DNA from: Roseivivax halodurans JCM 10272
Lineage (GTDB): Bacteria; Pseudomonadota; Alphaproteobacteria; Rhodobacterales; Rhodobacteraceae
Direction of reading: 5' to 3'
DNA length: 64,000 nt
NCBI RefSeq assembly: GCF_000521785.1
Contig: NZ_JALZ01000014.1
Coordinates: 33,057-97,056 of the forward strand
Part shown: positions 43,129 through 52,318 of the stretch, one piece after another
How the letters are laid out: each line of letters opens with the position of its first letter
Position numbering within the stretch: the stretch's first letter is position 1
The notes under the pieces: model-generated
What the model was told of the DNA's origin: nothing
The model's database searches: none
Seen by the model: only the letters and a program-made list of their open reading frames with translations
Made by a program: the position numbers and the translations under genes

Positions 43129-45462
43129 ATGACGCGTTTCGCTACATGGGGACTGGCGATAATCTGGATCGCACTGATGGTGCCGGTCCTGTTCCTTGCC
43201 TCGGTTCCGACATCCATCGTCGCGCAGGGCCTCATGGCGCTGACCACCTGCGCCGTCATCTACGTCCTCAAGCCGTTCGTGACCTCCAACGCGCTGGTGC
43301 GCTTCTTTGTGCTCGCGCTCGCGAGCGTCTTCGTGCTCCGCTACTGGCTCTGGCGCCTCCTCGAAACGCTGCCCTCGACCGACAGCCCGCTGTCGCTGGC
43401 CGCGGCGCTGGTGCTTTTCGGGGCGGAGACCTTCACCGTCGGTCTGTTCTTCCTGACCGCCCTCGTGACCGGCGATCCGGTCGAGAACCCTCCGCCGCCG
43501 AAGGTCAAGCTCCGCGACGCGCCGCGCGTCGACATCCTCGTGCCGTCCTACAACGAGCCCGACGACCTCCTCGCCGTCACGCTCGCTGCCGCGAAGAACG
43601 TCACCTACCCCGCCGACAAGAAGACCGTCGTGCTCTGCGACGACGGCGGCACCGACCAGCGCTGCGCGCACGCGGATCCGGAGATCGCCCGCCAGGCAAG
43701 AGAGCGGCGCGCACGCCTGCAGAAGCTCTGCGCGGAGCTCGACGTGGTCTACACGACCCGGGCGCGAAACGAGCACGCCAAGGCGGGCAACCTCAACGAG
43801 GCGCTCAAGACGCTCGACGGCGAGCTTGTCCTCGTTCTCGACGCGGACCACGTTCCGACCCGCGATTTCCTCGCCCGGACGGTCGGGTACTTTACGGAGA
43901 ACCCTCGCCTCTTTCTCGTCCAGACGCCCCACTTCTTCACCAACCGCGATCCGATCGAGCGCAATCTCGGCTTCAAGGAGACCTGCCCCTCCGAAAACGA
44001 GATGTTCTACGGCCAGATCCACCGGGGGCTCGACCGGCTCGGCGGCGCGTTCTTCTGCGGCTCGGCCGCGCTGCTGAGACGCAGCGCCCTCGACGAGGTC
44101 GGAGGCATCTCGGGCGAGACCATCACCGAGGACGCCGAGACGGCGCTCGACATCCACGCCCGCGGCTGGGAGAGCATGTATCTAGATTACGCGATGATCG
44201 CCGGGCTCCAGCCCGAGACCTTCGCGTCGTTCATCCAGCAGCGCGGACGCTGGGCCACCGGCATGATCCAGATGCTGATACTGAAGAACCCGGTCTTCCG
44301 CAGCGGTCTGACGATCGGCAAGCGCCTCTGCTATCTCAATTCCATGAGCTTCTGGCTCTTCCCGCTGATCCGCACGATCTTCCTCGTCAGCCCGCTCATC
44401 TATCTCTTCTTCGGACTGCAGATCTTCGTCGTGAATCCGGCCGAGGTGCTCGGCTACATCCTGCCCTACCTTCTGATCGGCTTCATGGTGCAGAACGCGC
44501 TCTTCGCGAACGTCCGCTGGCCCCAGATATCTGAAGTCTACGAGATCGCGCAGACGCCCTACCTCTTCGCCGCGCTGATCGAGACGGTCCGCCACCCGCG
44601 GGGCGCCTCGTTCAAGGTGACCGCCAAGGACGACACGCTCGACCGGGCGTTCATGTCGCCGATCGCGATGCCGCTCATGGTTCTGACCGGGCTCTTGCTG
44701 GCCGGCATCGTCGCGGCGGTCGCCCGGTACATCGCGTTTCCCGGCGACCGCACCGTCGTGCAGATCGTCGCGGCCTGGAACGTCTACAACTTCCTGCTGG
44801 CCGCGCTTGCCCTCCGCGCGGTGTTCGAACGCCCGGCGCGGCTCGTCCGGCCGCGCACGGCCGTCTTTGTCCCGGCGCGGCTGCACATCCCGGGCGCCGA
44901 CGACGACGCGGCTGATCTCGAAACGACCATCATCTCGGCGAGCCCGACGGTCATCCAGGCGCGGCTGGCTGCCGGCGCGCTGCCGAAAGGTCTCGCCCCA
45001 GGCTCCGAGGGTGCCGCCCCGATGCGGGGCAAGCTCTCTCCGGTCCTGCCTAAATCGCCAGCGCTGCAAACGCCCCTGAACGTCACCGTGAACGAGGTCC
45101 GCAGCGATCCCGACGGTCTCCTTCTGGAACTCGGGATCTCCGCGGAGCAGATGGTGGACGCAAGCCGCCTCACCGCGGTCATCGTCTACGGCGACAGCTC
45201 CCGGTGGGAATTCTTCCGCAAGGTCGTCCCGCGGAGCAGCACGCTCGTCGCCGGCCTCGCCTACGTGCTCGGCAAGGCGGCCTTGTCGCTGCCGAAGACC
45301 ACTCTCGACCTTCTGCGCGAACCCGGGCGCCGCCAGAGCGAGATGCTCGAGGAGGACGCCGTAAGGGAGAACACGTTCTCCGCGGCGCCGGAGAAGGCCA
45401 GAACCAAGCCTGCAGGGCGCGCCGATCTCGACGACGACGGCTATCTGACGGTGGAGGAGTGA
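43129..45462 (+). CDS. bcsA: Cellulose synthase catalytic subunit BcsA
   Basis: 777 residues, an inner-membrane glycosyltransferase (family 2) polymerising UDP-glucose. The catalytic core is intact: DDG at 171-173, LDADH (DxD) at 237-241, TED at 333-335, QQRGRW at 370-375 and the gating loop FKVTAK at 495-500. The sequence is close to the crystallised Rhodobacter sphaeroides enzyme. In the C-terminal PilZ domain, however, RxxxR reads LVRPR (572-576) and DxSxxG reads SASPTV (603-608). Most c-di-GMP contacts are therefore lost. Activation may be unusual. Confidence 0.96.
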   Translation: MTRFATWGLAIIWIALMVPVLFLASVPTSIVAQGLMALTTCAVIYVLKPFVTSNALVRFFVLALASVFVLRYWLWRLLETLPSTDSPLSLAAALVLFGAETFTVGLFFLTALVTGDPVENPPPPKVKLRDAPRVDILVPSYNEPDDLLAVTLAAAKNVTYPADKKTVVLCDDGGTDQRCAHADPEIARQARERRARLQKLCAELDVVYTTRARNEHAKAGNLNEALKTLDGELVLVLDADHVPTRDFLARTVGYFTENPRLFLVQTPHFFTNRDPIERNLGFKETCPSENEMFYGQIHRGLDRLGGAFFCGSAALLRRSALDEVGGISGETITEDAETALDIHARGWESMYLDYAMIAGLQPETFASFIQQRGRWATGMIQMLILKNPVFRSGLTIGKRLCYLNSMSFWLFPLIRTIFLVSPLIYLFFGLQIFVVNPAEVLGYILPYLLIGFMVQNALFANVRWPQISEVYEIAQTPYLFAALIETVRHPRGASFKVTAKDDTLDRAFMSPIAMPLMVLTGLLLAGIVAAVARYIAFPGDRTVVQIVAAWNVYNFLLAALALRAVFERPARLVRPRTAVFVPARLHIPGADDDAADLETTIISASPTVIQARLAAGALPKGLAPGSEGAAPMRGKLSPVLPKSPALQTPLNVTVNEVRSDPDGLLLELGISAEQMVDASRLTAVIVYGDSSRWEFFRKVVPRSSTLVAGLAYVLGKAALSLPKTTLDLLREPGRRQSEMLEEDAVRENTFSAAPEKARTKPAGRADLDDDGYLTVEE

Positions 45463-45466
45463 GGTC

Positions 45467-47659
45467 ATGACCCGACGCCCCCTTCCGGCTCTCTGCAGCC
45501 TCGTCGCGGCGCTGGCCCTCGCTCCGGCGGCGTCCGCCCAGCAGATCGAACTCGACGGCTTCACCGACGGCCCCACGATCGAGGAGCGCTCGCGCCCGGC
45601 CCCTGCCGGCCCGGAAGCGGGAAGCGGAGACCCCGCCCCCGAACCCGAAACGCTCGTGCTGCCGCTCCGCCCGCCGCGGCTCGCCGCGAGCGATCCCGAG
45701 ACCTACCGGATGTCGGGGCAGTACGATCAGGCGTCGTTCACGCTCTTCGTACCCGTGGAGATGTCGGGTGCCGAATTGCGCATCGCCACCCAGAGCGCCA
45801 TCGACATCCTGCCCCAGCGCTCGGCCATCGAGGTTTCGGTCAATGGAACGCCCGTCGGGACATTGACGCCTGACAATTTCGGGGTTGCGGGCATCGACAC
45901 GTTCTCCGTCCCCGACGGCCTTCTCACCGCGGGGCGGAACCGCGTGACCCTGTCGGCGCGGCAGGTGCATCGCGTCTTCTGCGGCCCGGATGCCGCCTTC
46001 AACCTCTGGACCGACATCGCCCTGCCCGAAAGCGGGATCGAGATGCCGCTCGCCGATCTGCCGGTGGGCCCGCTCGGCTTCCTGGCGGGCGCGTCTGCGC
46101 AGATCGCGCGCGACATCCCCCTCCAGCTGCGCATGCCGGATCCCGATGCCACGATGGCGGAGGCGTCCGACCTCATCGCCCGCTTCGATGCGGTCTACGG
46201 CCAGGTGCCGCCGGAGATCTCGGTCGGGAACTACTACTCGGCCAGCGAGAACGCGACGCAGCGCGCCCGCATCACGGTGCTTACGGCAGATTACGCGCTC
46301 CCCAACGGCCCCGAGTTCCGCCGCGGCGGCGATGGTGCCATCGTCTTCCTGCTGCGGAGCGGCGATTACGACAACGCCGCCCAGGTCTTCACCGGCGCGG
46401 TGCCCGCGCCAAGCTCCGAATTCACCACCCCGATCATCGAGCCCGGCCGCCCGACGACCCTGGCCGAGCTCGACACCGACGGCATCGAGGGCCGCGGGCG
46501 CTACATCCGCGAGCATGTCCAGTTCCGCCTGCCGAGCGACTGGCTGCTGCTCGCCTCCCAGACCGGCGAGTTGCGGCTGGACTGGCGTTACGACACCGAC
46601 CTTCCCAAAGGCGGGCTCCTGCTCGTCAAGGTCAACGGCACGACGATCCAGCTTCTTCCGCTCGACGAGCCCGAGAATGCCGGCCGCCCCCTCCCGACGC
46701 TGCGCATCCCCTTCGCCGCGAACCTTCTGCGTCCCGGGGCCAACCGCCTCACCTTCGAGGCGCTCGTTCCGGGTGATCCGCCCGATGAGGCCTGTGTGCC
46801 GAGCGAGGCCCCGATCTTCGAGATCTCCGGCGGGACGAGCCTGACCATCCCGCCCTCGCCCAGGTTGTCGCTCCCCGGCATCGAGCGCACCCTCCAATTC
46901 GCTCCCCGCAGCGCCATCAGCCTCAGCGAGGCGGCCGAGGTCACGCTGTCGCCGGGTCTCCTGCCGCGGCTCTCGAGCGTCCTTGCCGCGCCCACGGGCC
47001 AGGACACCGATCTGGACTCGGACATCGAGATCAAGATCGGAATTCCCGCCGACATTGCCGCTCTCGACGGTGACGTCGTGGCGGATCATGCGGAGCAACT
47101 CCGCGCGGTCATGCAGTCCGAACGGCAGGAGCGGGGCAGCGCCGAGGATGCATGGTCCCAGGTCGGTGGAAACCAGTGGTGGCGGGGCCTTCTCCAGCGG
47201 GACCGGATCACGCAGTTTCCGGCTCGTCTCAACGAGTGGCTGCGCGCGATCTGGACCGGGAACGAAAGCGCACTTGCCCCCTGGCTTGCGGAAAGATCCG
47301 CGGATGCGATCCTCCTTCAACCGGACATGGAGCAGCCGGGACATCTCTGGCTCCTGCTCGAACCCGACGGGGATCATCGCGCGGTGATCGCCTCGCTGGC
47401 GGAAAGCCGGGACGCCTATCGCGGGCCACATGGGCAGGTCTCCGTGTTCCTGCCCGACACGGGCTGGGAGAGCTGGGACGCGCCAAACCGGCCGCTTCTC
47501 CTGCGCGAGCCTCTGACCGCGGCGAACGCGCGGACCGTCGTCGGGAATTACGTCACGATCATTCCGGGGCGGTATATCGGACCGATCCTCATCCTTGCGG
47601 TATTGTCGTCGATCGTCGCGTTCGGCATCGCCGTCGTCACACGAAGGAAGCGCGCATGA
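45467..47659 (+). CDS. bcsB: Cellulose synthase subunit BcsB
   Basis: 730 residues. A signal peptide (to PAASAQ) and a Pro-rich linker precede the periplasmic carbohydrate-binding and flavodoxin-like repeats. YDQASFTLFVPVEMSGAELR and SVNGTPVGTLTP are conserved BcsB elements. One C-terminal membrane segment (YIGPILILAVLSSIVAFGIA) docks on BcsA. It guides the nascent glucan through the periplasm. Four bases separate it from bcsA, and its stop overlaps the bcsZ start (ATGA). Confidence 0.94.
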   Translation: MTRRPLPALCSLVAALALAPAASAQQIELDGFTDGPTIEERSRPAPAGPEAGSGDPAPEPETLVLPLRPPRLAASDPETYRMSGQYDQASFTLFVPVEMSGAELRIATQSAIDILPQRSAIEVSVNGTPVGTLTPDNFGVAGIDTFSVPDGLLTAGRNRVTLSARQVHRVFCGPDAAFNLWTDIALPESGIEMPLADLPVGPLGFLAGASAQIARDIPLQLRMPDPDATMAEASDLIARFDAVYGQVPPEISVGNYYSASENATQRARITVLTADYALPNGPEFRRGGDGAIVFLLRSGDYDNAAQVFTGAVPAPSSEFTTPIIEPGRPTTLAELDTDGIEGRGRYIREHVQFRLPSDWLLLASQTGELRLDWRYDTDLPKGGLLLVKVNGTTIQLLPLDEPENAGRPLPTLRIPFAANLLRPGANRLTFEALVPGDPPDEACVPSEAPIFEISGGTSLTIPPSPRLSLPGIERTLQFAPRSAISLSEAAEVTLSPGLLPRLSSVLAAPTGQDTDLDSDIEIKIGIPADIAALDGDVVADHAEQLRAVMQSERQERGSAEDAWSQVGGNQWWRGLLQRDRITQFPARLNEWLRAIWTGNESALAPWLAERSADAILLQPDMEQPGHLWLLLEPDGDHRAVIASLAESRDAYRGPHGQVSVFLPDTGWESWDAPNRPLLLREPLTAANARTVVGNYVTIIPGRYIGPILILAVLSSIVAFGIAVVTRRKRA

Positions 47660-48714
47660 AGCGCCGTCAGTTTGTCTCCGCCCTGGCCGCCGGTCTCGCC
47701 CTCCGCCACTCCCGAGCGAGCGCTCAGCCGGCCGAACTCGGCGATCAGCTTCGCGACGTCTGGTCGGCGTGGCGCGACGCGCACGCCAATGGATCCGGTC
47801 GCGTGATCGACGCGCCGCAGCAGTTCGCCAGCCATTCCGAAGGACAATCCTACGGTCTCTTTCTCGCCGCACTCGCGGGGGACCGCAGGACCTTCGATCG
47901 CATCGAGACCTGGACGCGGGTGAACCTCGCCATCCGGTCCGACGCGCTCATGGCGTGGCGCTGGTTGCCGGACTCGCCGGTGCGGGTTCCGGACACCAAC
48001 AATGCCAGCGACGGTGACCTCTTTCGCGCATGGGCCCTGCTGCGCGCGTCGGACCGCTTCCTCGTCCCGGAATACCGCGAGCTCGCGGCGACAATCGCGG
48101 CCGACCTGGCCGAGCATTGCATTGCGGAACGCTCCGACGGCACGCCGCTCCTCCTGCCCGCGGCCGACGGCTTTCGCACCGCGGAAGGCTTCATCGTGAA
48201 TCTCGCCTATTCCATGCCGCTTGCGCTCGAGGAACTCGCTGCCGCCTTCGGTCTTCCCGTACTCGCGCAGGCGGCCGAGGGCGCGGTGCGCCTCTCGGCC
48301 GAACTGGCCGAGGGAGGCGTCGTTCCCGATTGGGTCGAAGTGACCGAGAGCGGGCTCATCCAGCCCGAGGGCTTTTCCTTCGACTGCGGCTACGAGGCGA
48401 TGCGCGTGCCGCTCTTCTACATCTGGTCGGGGCTCGCCGATCACCCCGCGGTGCGCACCTTCGCGCTGGCGCAGCGCGCGGCGCCCGAGAACCGCGCCGC
48501 GACGATCATCGAGCGCGGGAGCGGAGCGATCCTCGAAACGAGTTCCGAGGCTGGGTATCGGTCCCTGTCGGCGCTGTCGGCGTGCGTGACGGAAAACAGC
48601 CTCGGCTCCGGGATGCTGCCCTTCTCTGTCGAGCAGGCCTATTATCCGGCCACCTTGCAGGTGTTTTCCATGATCGCTCAGGCACAGGGGGCTCCGCGAT
48701 GCATTCCGCTCTGA
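47656..48714 (+). CDS. bcsZ: Periplasmic endoglucanase (GH8) BcsZ
   Basis: 352 residues with an N-terminal signal sequence (RRQFVSALAAGLALRHSRASA), possibly Tat-like because of the arginine pair. The family-8 fold shows the catalytic acid Glu62 in SEGQSYGLFLAAL and ASDGDLFRAWALL with the conserved aspartates. BcsZ trims cellulose during synthesis and modulates output. It overlaps bcsB upstream and the TPR gene downstream. Confidence 0.94.
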   Translation: MKRRQFVSALAAGLALRHSRASAQPAELGDQLRDVWSAWRDAHANGSGRVIDAPQQFASHSEGQSYGLFLAALAGDRRTFDRIETWTRVNLAIRSDALMAWRWLPDSPVRVPDTNNASDGDLFRAWALLRASDRFLVPEYRELAATIAADLAEHCIAERSDGTPLLLPAADGFRTAEGFIVNLAYSMPLALEELAAAFGLPVLAQAAEGAVRLSAELAEGGVVPDWVEVTESGLIQPEGFSFDCGYEAMRVPLFYIWSGLADHPAVRTFALAQRAAPENRAATIIERGSGAILETSSEAGYRSLSALSACVTENSLGSGMLPFSVEQAYYPATLQVFSMIAQAQGAPRCIPL

Positions 48715-50234
48715 AGCCACGTTTCGGGATCCTTGCAACGTCCCTGGTCTTCGCCTGTCTCGTCTGCGCCTCGAGCGCCTCCGCCCAGGAGCCCAGCGAC
48801 GCGGACCTCGAGGCATTGCGGTTCTACATCGCCGAGGACAACGAGGATGCCATCCGCTCCGAGATCCGTAGGCTTCAGATCCAGTACCCGAACTGGGTGG
48901 TGCCCGACGATCTGAGCAACCTGCAGCGCGACGTGCCTTCCGCCAATATCGATCGCATCTACCAGCTCATCGAACAGGGGGAATTCGCGGCGGTGCGCGA
49001 TGCGATCGACGCCACGGCAACCTCCTATCCCGATTGGTCCCCCTCCGCCGAGCTCCTCCGCACCCTGGCACTTGCCGAGGCTCAGAGCAGTTTCGACACC
49101 GCGATCGAAAACCAGGAATCCGAAACCGCGATCGGCATCGCGCGCAGCAATCCGGCCCTGCTGAGCTGCGAGCGTGTGAACAACGCCTGGCTTCTCGCCG
49201 AGCGCTACGTCGCGCTGTCGCAAGCGGACACCGCACTCGGCGTCTATTCCGGCGTCGCGCGAACCTGCACCGATCCCGACATACTGGTTTCGACGCTCGA
49301 GAAGGCGTCAGCCGTCGCGGATGCGCAGGAGCTTGGCGAGCTTGCCGATGCGGCGCGGCTCCAGGCGCCCGCCGCGGCAGACCGGATCACCACTGTAGAA
49401 ACACGGCTCCGCGCCGGTATGGGCGCGGAGCCGCGCGCGACCACCGATGGCCAGAGCGCGACGATCCCCCTGCCGGACGCCGCGGCACCCCGTCCCGACG
49501 ACGCGGAGGCCCAGCCGGATCCCCTCGAGCCCGCCGATACGGCCACCGCATCCGAGACCGCGCCGGCGCTCAGCCTGCGCCCTGCCCTTCGCCCCCGCTC
49601 GCTGTCGCGGAGGGTCACCGGCCCGCCGCCCCAAGCTGCCCTGGCGCCGGCGCCGGCAAGCCAGCCCGCCTCGCAAGGCTCGGCGGCTCTGGCGCAGGCC
49701 CGGCAGGCGGCCGAACGCGGAGATTGGCGGCAATGCCTTGCGCTCAGCGCCTCGGCCCGCTCGGGCGATATCGTCTCGCAGCGCGGCTGGTGCGCGCTGA
49801 ACCTGGACCGTCCGATGCAGGCTCTGACCGATTTTCGGACCGGAGCGTCGACCGCGACCACCCAGCGCACGCGCATCGATTCGAGCTACGGTGCCGCCCT
49901 CGCGATGCTGCAGTTAGGCATGGTGGAGCAGGCGGCCGGCATAGCCGCGACGACGCATCTTCTCCCCGACCAGAGGCTCGAGATCGAGAGCCAGATCCTC
50001 GATAGGCGCGGCGTCGACGCCTTCAATCGCGGCGATTTCCGGCAGGCGATCGCCTATTTCGACGAGCTTGAGCGTGTCACCGGTATCGTGAGGCGCGACC
50101 TCGCGCTCCTGCGGGGCTACGCCTTCCTGAATTCCGGTCAGCGGGCTTCGGCCAAGGCCGAGTTCATGCGCCTCCACGACCAGATGGCGACCCCTGCGAC
50201 AAGGCGCGCCCTCTCGCAAACGCTCGACCGCTAG
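48699..50234 (+). CDS. Periplasmic TPR protein of the cellulose operon (BcsK-like)
   Basis: 511 residues. A signal peptide (to ASSASAQ), helical TPR-like repeats around residues 20-240, a Pro/Ala/Arg linker of about 80 residues (240-325), and C-terminal TPRs (AERGDWRQCLALS to residue 510). Canonical BcsC has TPRs plus an outer-membrane beta-barrel; no barrel is present here. It therefore resembles the TPR-only component, called BcsK in some schemes, of alphaproteobacterial operons. It overlaps bcsZ by 16 bp. Confidence 0.8.
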   Translation: MHSALKPRFGILATSLVFACLVCASSASAQEPSDADLEALRFYIAEDNEDAIRSEIRRLQIQYPNWVVPDDLSNLQRDVPSANIDRIYQLIEQGEFAAVRDAIDATATSYPDWSPSAELLRTLALAEAQSSFDTAIENQESETAIGIARSNPALLSCERVNNAWLLAERYVALSQADTALGVYSGVARTCTDPDILVSTLEKASAVADAQELGELADAARLQAPAAADRITTVETRLRAGMGAEPRATTDGQSATIPLPDAAAPRPDDAEAQPDPLEPADTATASETAPALSLRPALRPRSLSRRVTGPPPQAALAPAPASQPASQGSAALAQARQAAERGDWRQCLALSASARSGDIVSQRGWCALNLDRPMQALTDFRTGASTATTQRTRIDSSYGAALAMLQLGMVEQAAGIAATTHLLPDQRLEIESQILDRRGVDAFNRGDFRQAIAYFDELERVTGIVRRDLALLRGYAFLNSGQRASAKAEFMRLHDQMATPATRRALSQTLDR

Positions 50235-50513
50235 CCGCCCGAGCCACCCCGAAGCGGTCTACAGCCTGGCCATCCCCTACCGTGGCCGGGTGTTTGCGCG
50301 CGGCATCTGCCCGCTCCTAATCCGTCCGGATAGTGACCCTGCCCATCGGGCCGACGCGTGAAGAAACCGGGCAGGGGCGATCGCCCTCCGCGTTCGCGGG
50401 TACCCGGCTGCAGGTAGGGCTCCAAGGCGCGCGCCGGATTACAAAAATGACATCGCCGAGGGAAAGCCGCGCGCCGCCTCTCACCACCGACGCCGCCAGA
50501 TGTGGAGTTAACG

Positions 50514-50645
50514 ATGTCCAAGCAAGAAATCGAACTCGAGCGCACCAAGAGCAACCGGGCCTGGCGCCGCGCACAAGTCCTGGAACTCGTCGTCGGCCTT
50601 GCCATCGTCGTCTGGGTTGTCGGCAAGTTCGGAATGGCGATCTGA
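50514..50645 (+). CDS. 43-residue single-pass membrane protein, paralogue 2
   Basis: An open frame of 43 codons plus stop. A charged N-terminus (SKQEIELERTKSNRAWRR) leads into one membrane segment (LVVGLAIVVWVVGKFGMAI). GGAG lies 6-7 bp upstream, in the same GTGGAGT context as the paralogue at 42065. It follows the cellulose operon by 279 bp on the same strand. It shares 18 of 43 residues with the other copy without gaps. Function unknown; the association with cellulose genes is by position. Confidence 0.75.
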   Translation: MSKQEIELERTKSNRAWRRAQVLELVVGLAIVVWVVGKFGMAI

Positions 50646-50793
50646 GCCATTCACCACCGCCAGCAGGCTGTCTGACGGGCAACGCCGCCCGAGAAGCGCC
50701 GCTCGCGGCCTCGGCCGGGCGAGCGGCCCGACAGGATCGAATTCCGCTCGCCCCGGTATCTGTCCCGCGGCCGGCCAGCCGCGGATGCCGCGC

Positions 50794-51054
50794 TCAGCTC
50801 ATGCCGAGCGCCGCCTTGTACATCTCGAGCACGGCCTCTTCCTCGGCAATGTCGTCGGGCTCGCGCTTGCGCAGGGCGATCACCTTCTTCATCACCTTGG
50901 TGTCGTAGCCGCGCCCCTTGGCCTCGGCCATGACTTCCTTCTGCTGCTCCATGATCTCCTTCTTCTCTTCGTCGAGCCGCTCGAAGCGCTCGATGAACTG
51001 CTGGAGTTCGCCGGCCGCGACGCCGTAATTGTCCGTGGGTGCACTGTCCTGCAT
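50794..51054 (-). CDS. DUF2312 (UPF0335) family protein
   Basis: 86 residues, almost entirely alpha-helical coiled-coil (LQQFIERFERLDEEKKEIME), ending KVIALRKREPDDIAEEEAVL. It matches the UPF0335/DUF2312 family found throughout alphaproteobacteria, of unknown function. The start at 51054 gives the family N-terminus (MQDSAPTDNYGVAAGEL). It is divergent from a small membrane protein gene. Confidence 0.9.
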   Translation of the reverse strand: MQDSAPTDNYGVAAGELQQFIERFERLDEEKKEIMEQQKEVMAEAKGRGYDTKVMKKVIALRKREPDDIAEEEAVLEMYKAALGMS

Positions 51055-51177
51055 GATCTGTCCCTTGCCTCTGGAAGGCCCCCGATACCCCGCCTGCAGC
51101 GCGGCCATCAAGGGGTTGCCCGGACGCGGGCGATGGATTACCCGCCGGGCACCCGACGCAAGCGGAGGCATGCGCAT

Positions 51178-51393
51178 ATGGAAAGCCTGATCTGGGGCGG
51201 CACGCTCATTTCGGTGATCGGCCTCGTCGGCCTGTTCTACTGCATTCTGCGTGTTGTACGGGCGCGGCGCGCGAACCTGTCCAGCGACACCCTGCGCGCG
51301 GAGATGAGCAAGGTCGTTCCGCTGAACATGGGCGCGCTGATGCTGTCGATGTTGGGGCTCGCCGTGGTGATCGTCGGGATCTTCCTCGGCTGA
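51178..51393 (+). CDS. Small two-helix membrane protein
   Basis: 71 residues with membrane segments at about 5-25 (IWGGTLISVIGLVGLFYCIL) and 50-70 (MGALMLSMLGLAVVIVGIFL). A basic loop (RVVRARRANLSS) between them is predicted cytoplasmic, so both ends are outside. GGAGG is 10 bp upstream of the ATG at 51178. No named family; similar short proteins occur in Rhodobacteraceae. It converges with the following small gene. Confidence 0.7.
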   Translation: MESLIWGGTLISVIGLVGLFYCILRVVRARRANLSSDTLRAEMSKVVPLNMGALMLSMLGLAVVIVGIFLG

Positions 51394-51407
51394 ACCGCAG
51401 ACCCGGA

Positions 51408-51620
51408 TCAGATCGGCAGGTTGTCGAAGCGCGCCTCGAGCGCGTCCTCGCCCACATCAAGATCATCGTTGACGGCGCGTGGACGCATCCAGCCGTCCAC
51501 CCCGTCGCTCAGCCGACCGAGAAGTTCCCGGCGCAAACCCGGCTCGGCGCGCGACAGATCCTCGGCCAGCGCATCGACGCGCTGCTCGAGCTCCACCTTT
51601 CGTTTCATTGCATGGCCCAT
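51408..51620 (-). CDS. Small helical protein of unknown function
   Basis: 70 residues, charged, without signal or membrane segment: KRKVELEQRVDALAEDLSR then PGLRRELLGRLSDGVDGW. The start at 51620 is fixed by a strong GGAGGAAG 8 bp upstream; the in-frame ATG at 51638 has no ribosome site. Not recognised as a known family. Confidence 0.65.
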   Translation of the reverse strand: MGHAMKRKVELEQRVDALAEDLSRAEPGLRRELLGRLSDGVDGWMRPRAVNDDLDVGEDALEARFDNLPI

Positions 51621-51842
51621 CCGGTGCTTCCTCCCCATGGTACATGATCCGGCCTCTGGCAGGAGATGCGCGGCAGCGATTCCTCCTACGGTTGTTAGAT
51701 TGGGCGCGGCGGGGCCGCCAATCAAGTTCCACATGGCCGTTTGAGGCGATTTTCGACGCTGCGCCGCCGCATCGGGCGGCATTTGGGCAATGCCGCGCCC
51801 GCGGGTCTCGACAGCCCCGCGGGCGCGCGCTACGCACGCGGC

Positions 51843-52271
51843 ATGGACATTCGCCAGGTCACGCCCCGCTATCACGTCTCGCCGCAGATCTCGGCCGAGG
51901 AGGTCGCCGATATCAAAGCGGCGGGCATAACCCGGATCATCTGCAACCGCCCAGACGCCGAGGTCCCGCCGACGCATCAGGCGGATGCCATCCGCGCGGC
52001 GGCAGAGGCGGCCGGCCTCGAGTTCGAGGTCCTGCCCCTCACCCACCAGACGATGACGCCCGAGAACATTGCGCGTCAGGTCGAGATGGTCGACGGCGCC
52101 TCCGGCCCGGTCCTGGCCTATTGCGCGTCGGGCACCCGCTGCACGGTGATCTGGGCGCTCGGCATGGCAGGAGAGATGCCCGTCGACAGGATCCTCGAAA
52201 CCGCGTCCAAGGCCGGTTACGATCTGTCGGGCCTGCGTGCGACGCTCGAGGCGAAGGCCGCACAGGCCTGA
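51843..52271 (+). CDS. TIGR01244-type sulphur/phosphatase-fold protein
   Basis: 142 residues. A dual-specificity-phosphatase-like domain with ITRIICNRPDAE and the active-site-like loop YCASGTRCT (Cys to Arg). It matches the TIGR01244 family, which is the N-terminal domain of BLH/Blh beta-lactamase-like sulphur dioxygenases. Here it stands alone. Role unknown; sulphide metabolism is suggested by relatives in which it is fused to a persulfide dioxygenase. Confidence 0.85.
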   Translation: MDIRQVTPRYHVSPQISAEEVADIKAAGITRIICNRPDAEVPPTHQADAIRAAAEAAGLEFEVLPLTHQTMTPENIARQVEMVDGASGPVLAYCASGTRCTVIWALGMAGEMPVDRILETASKAGYDLSGLRATLEAKAAQA

Positions 52272-52318
52272 GCCAAGGCTCCGGCGGCAGGCGCTCATCG
52301 CTCTGCGCGAAGTCCTAA

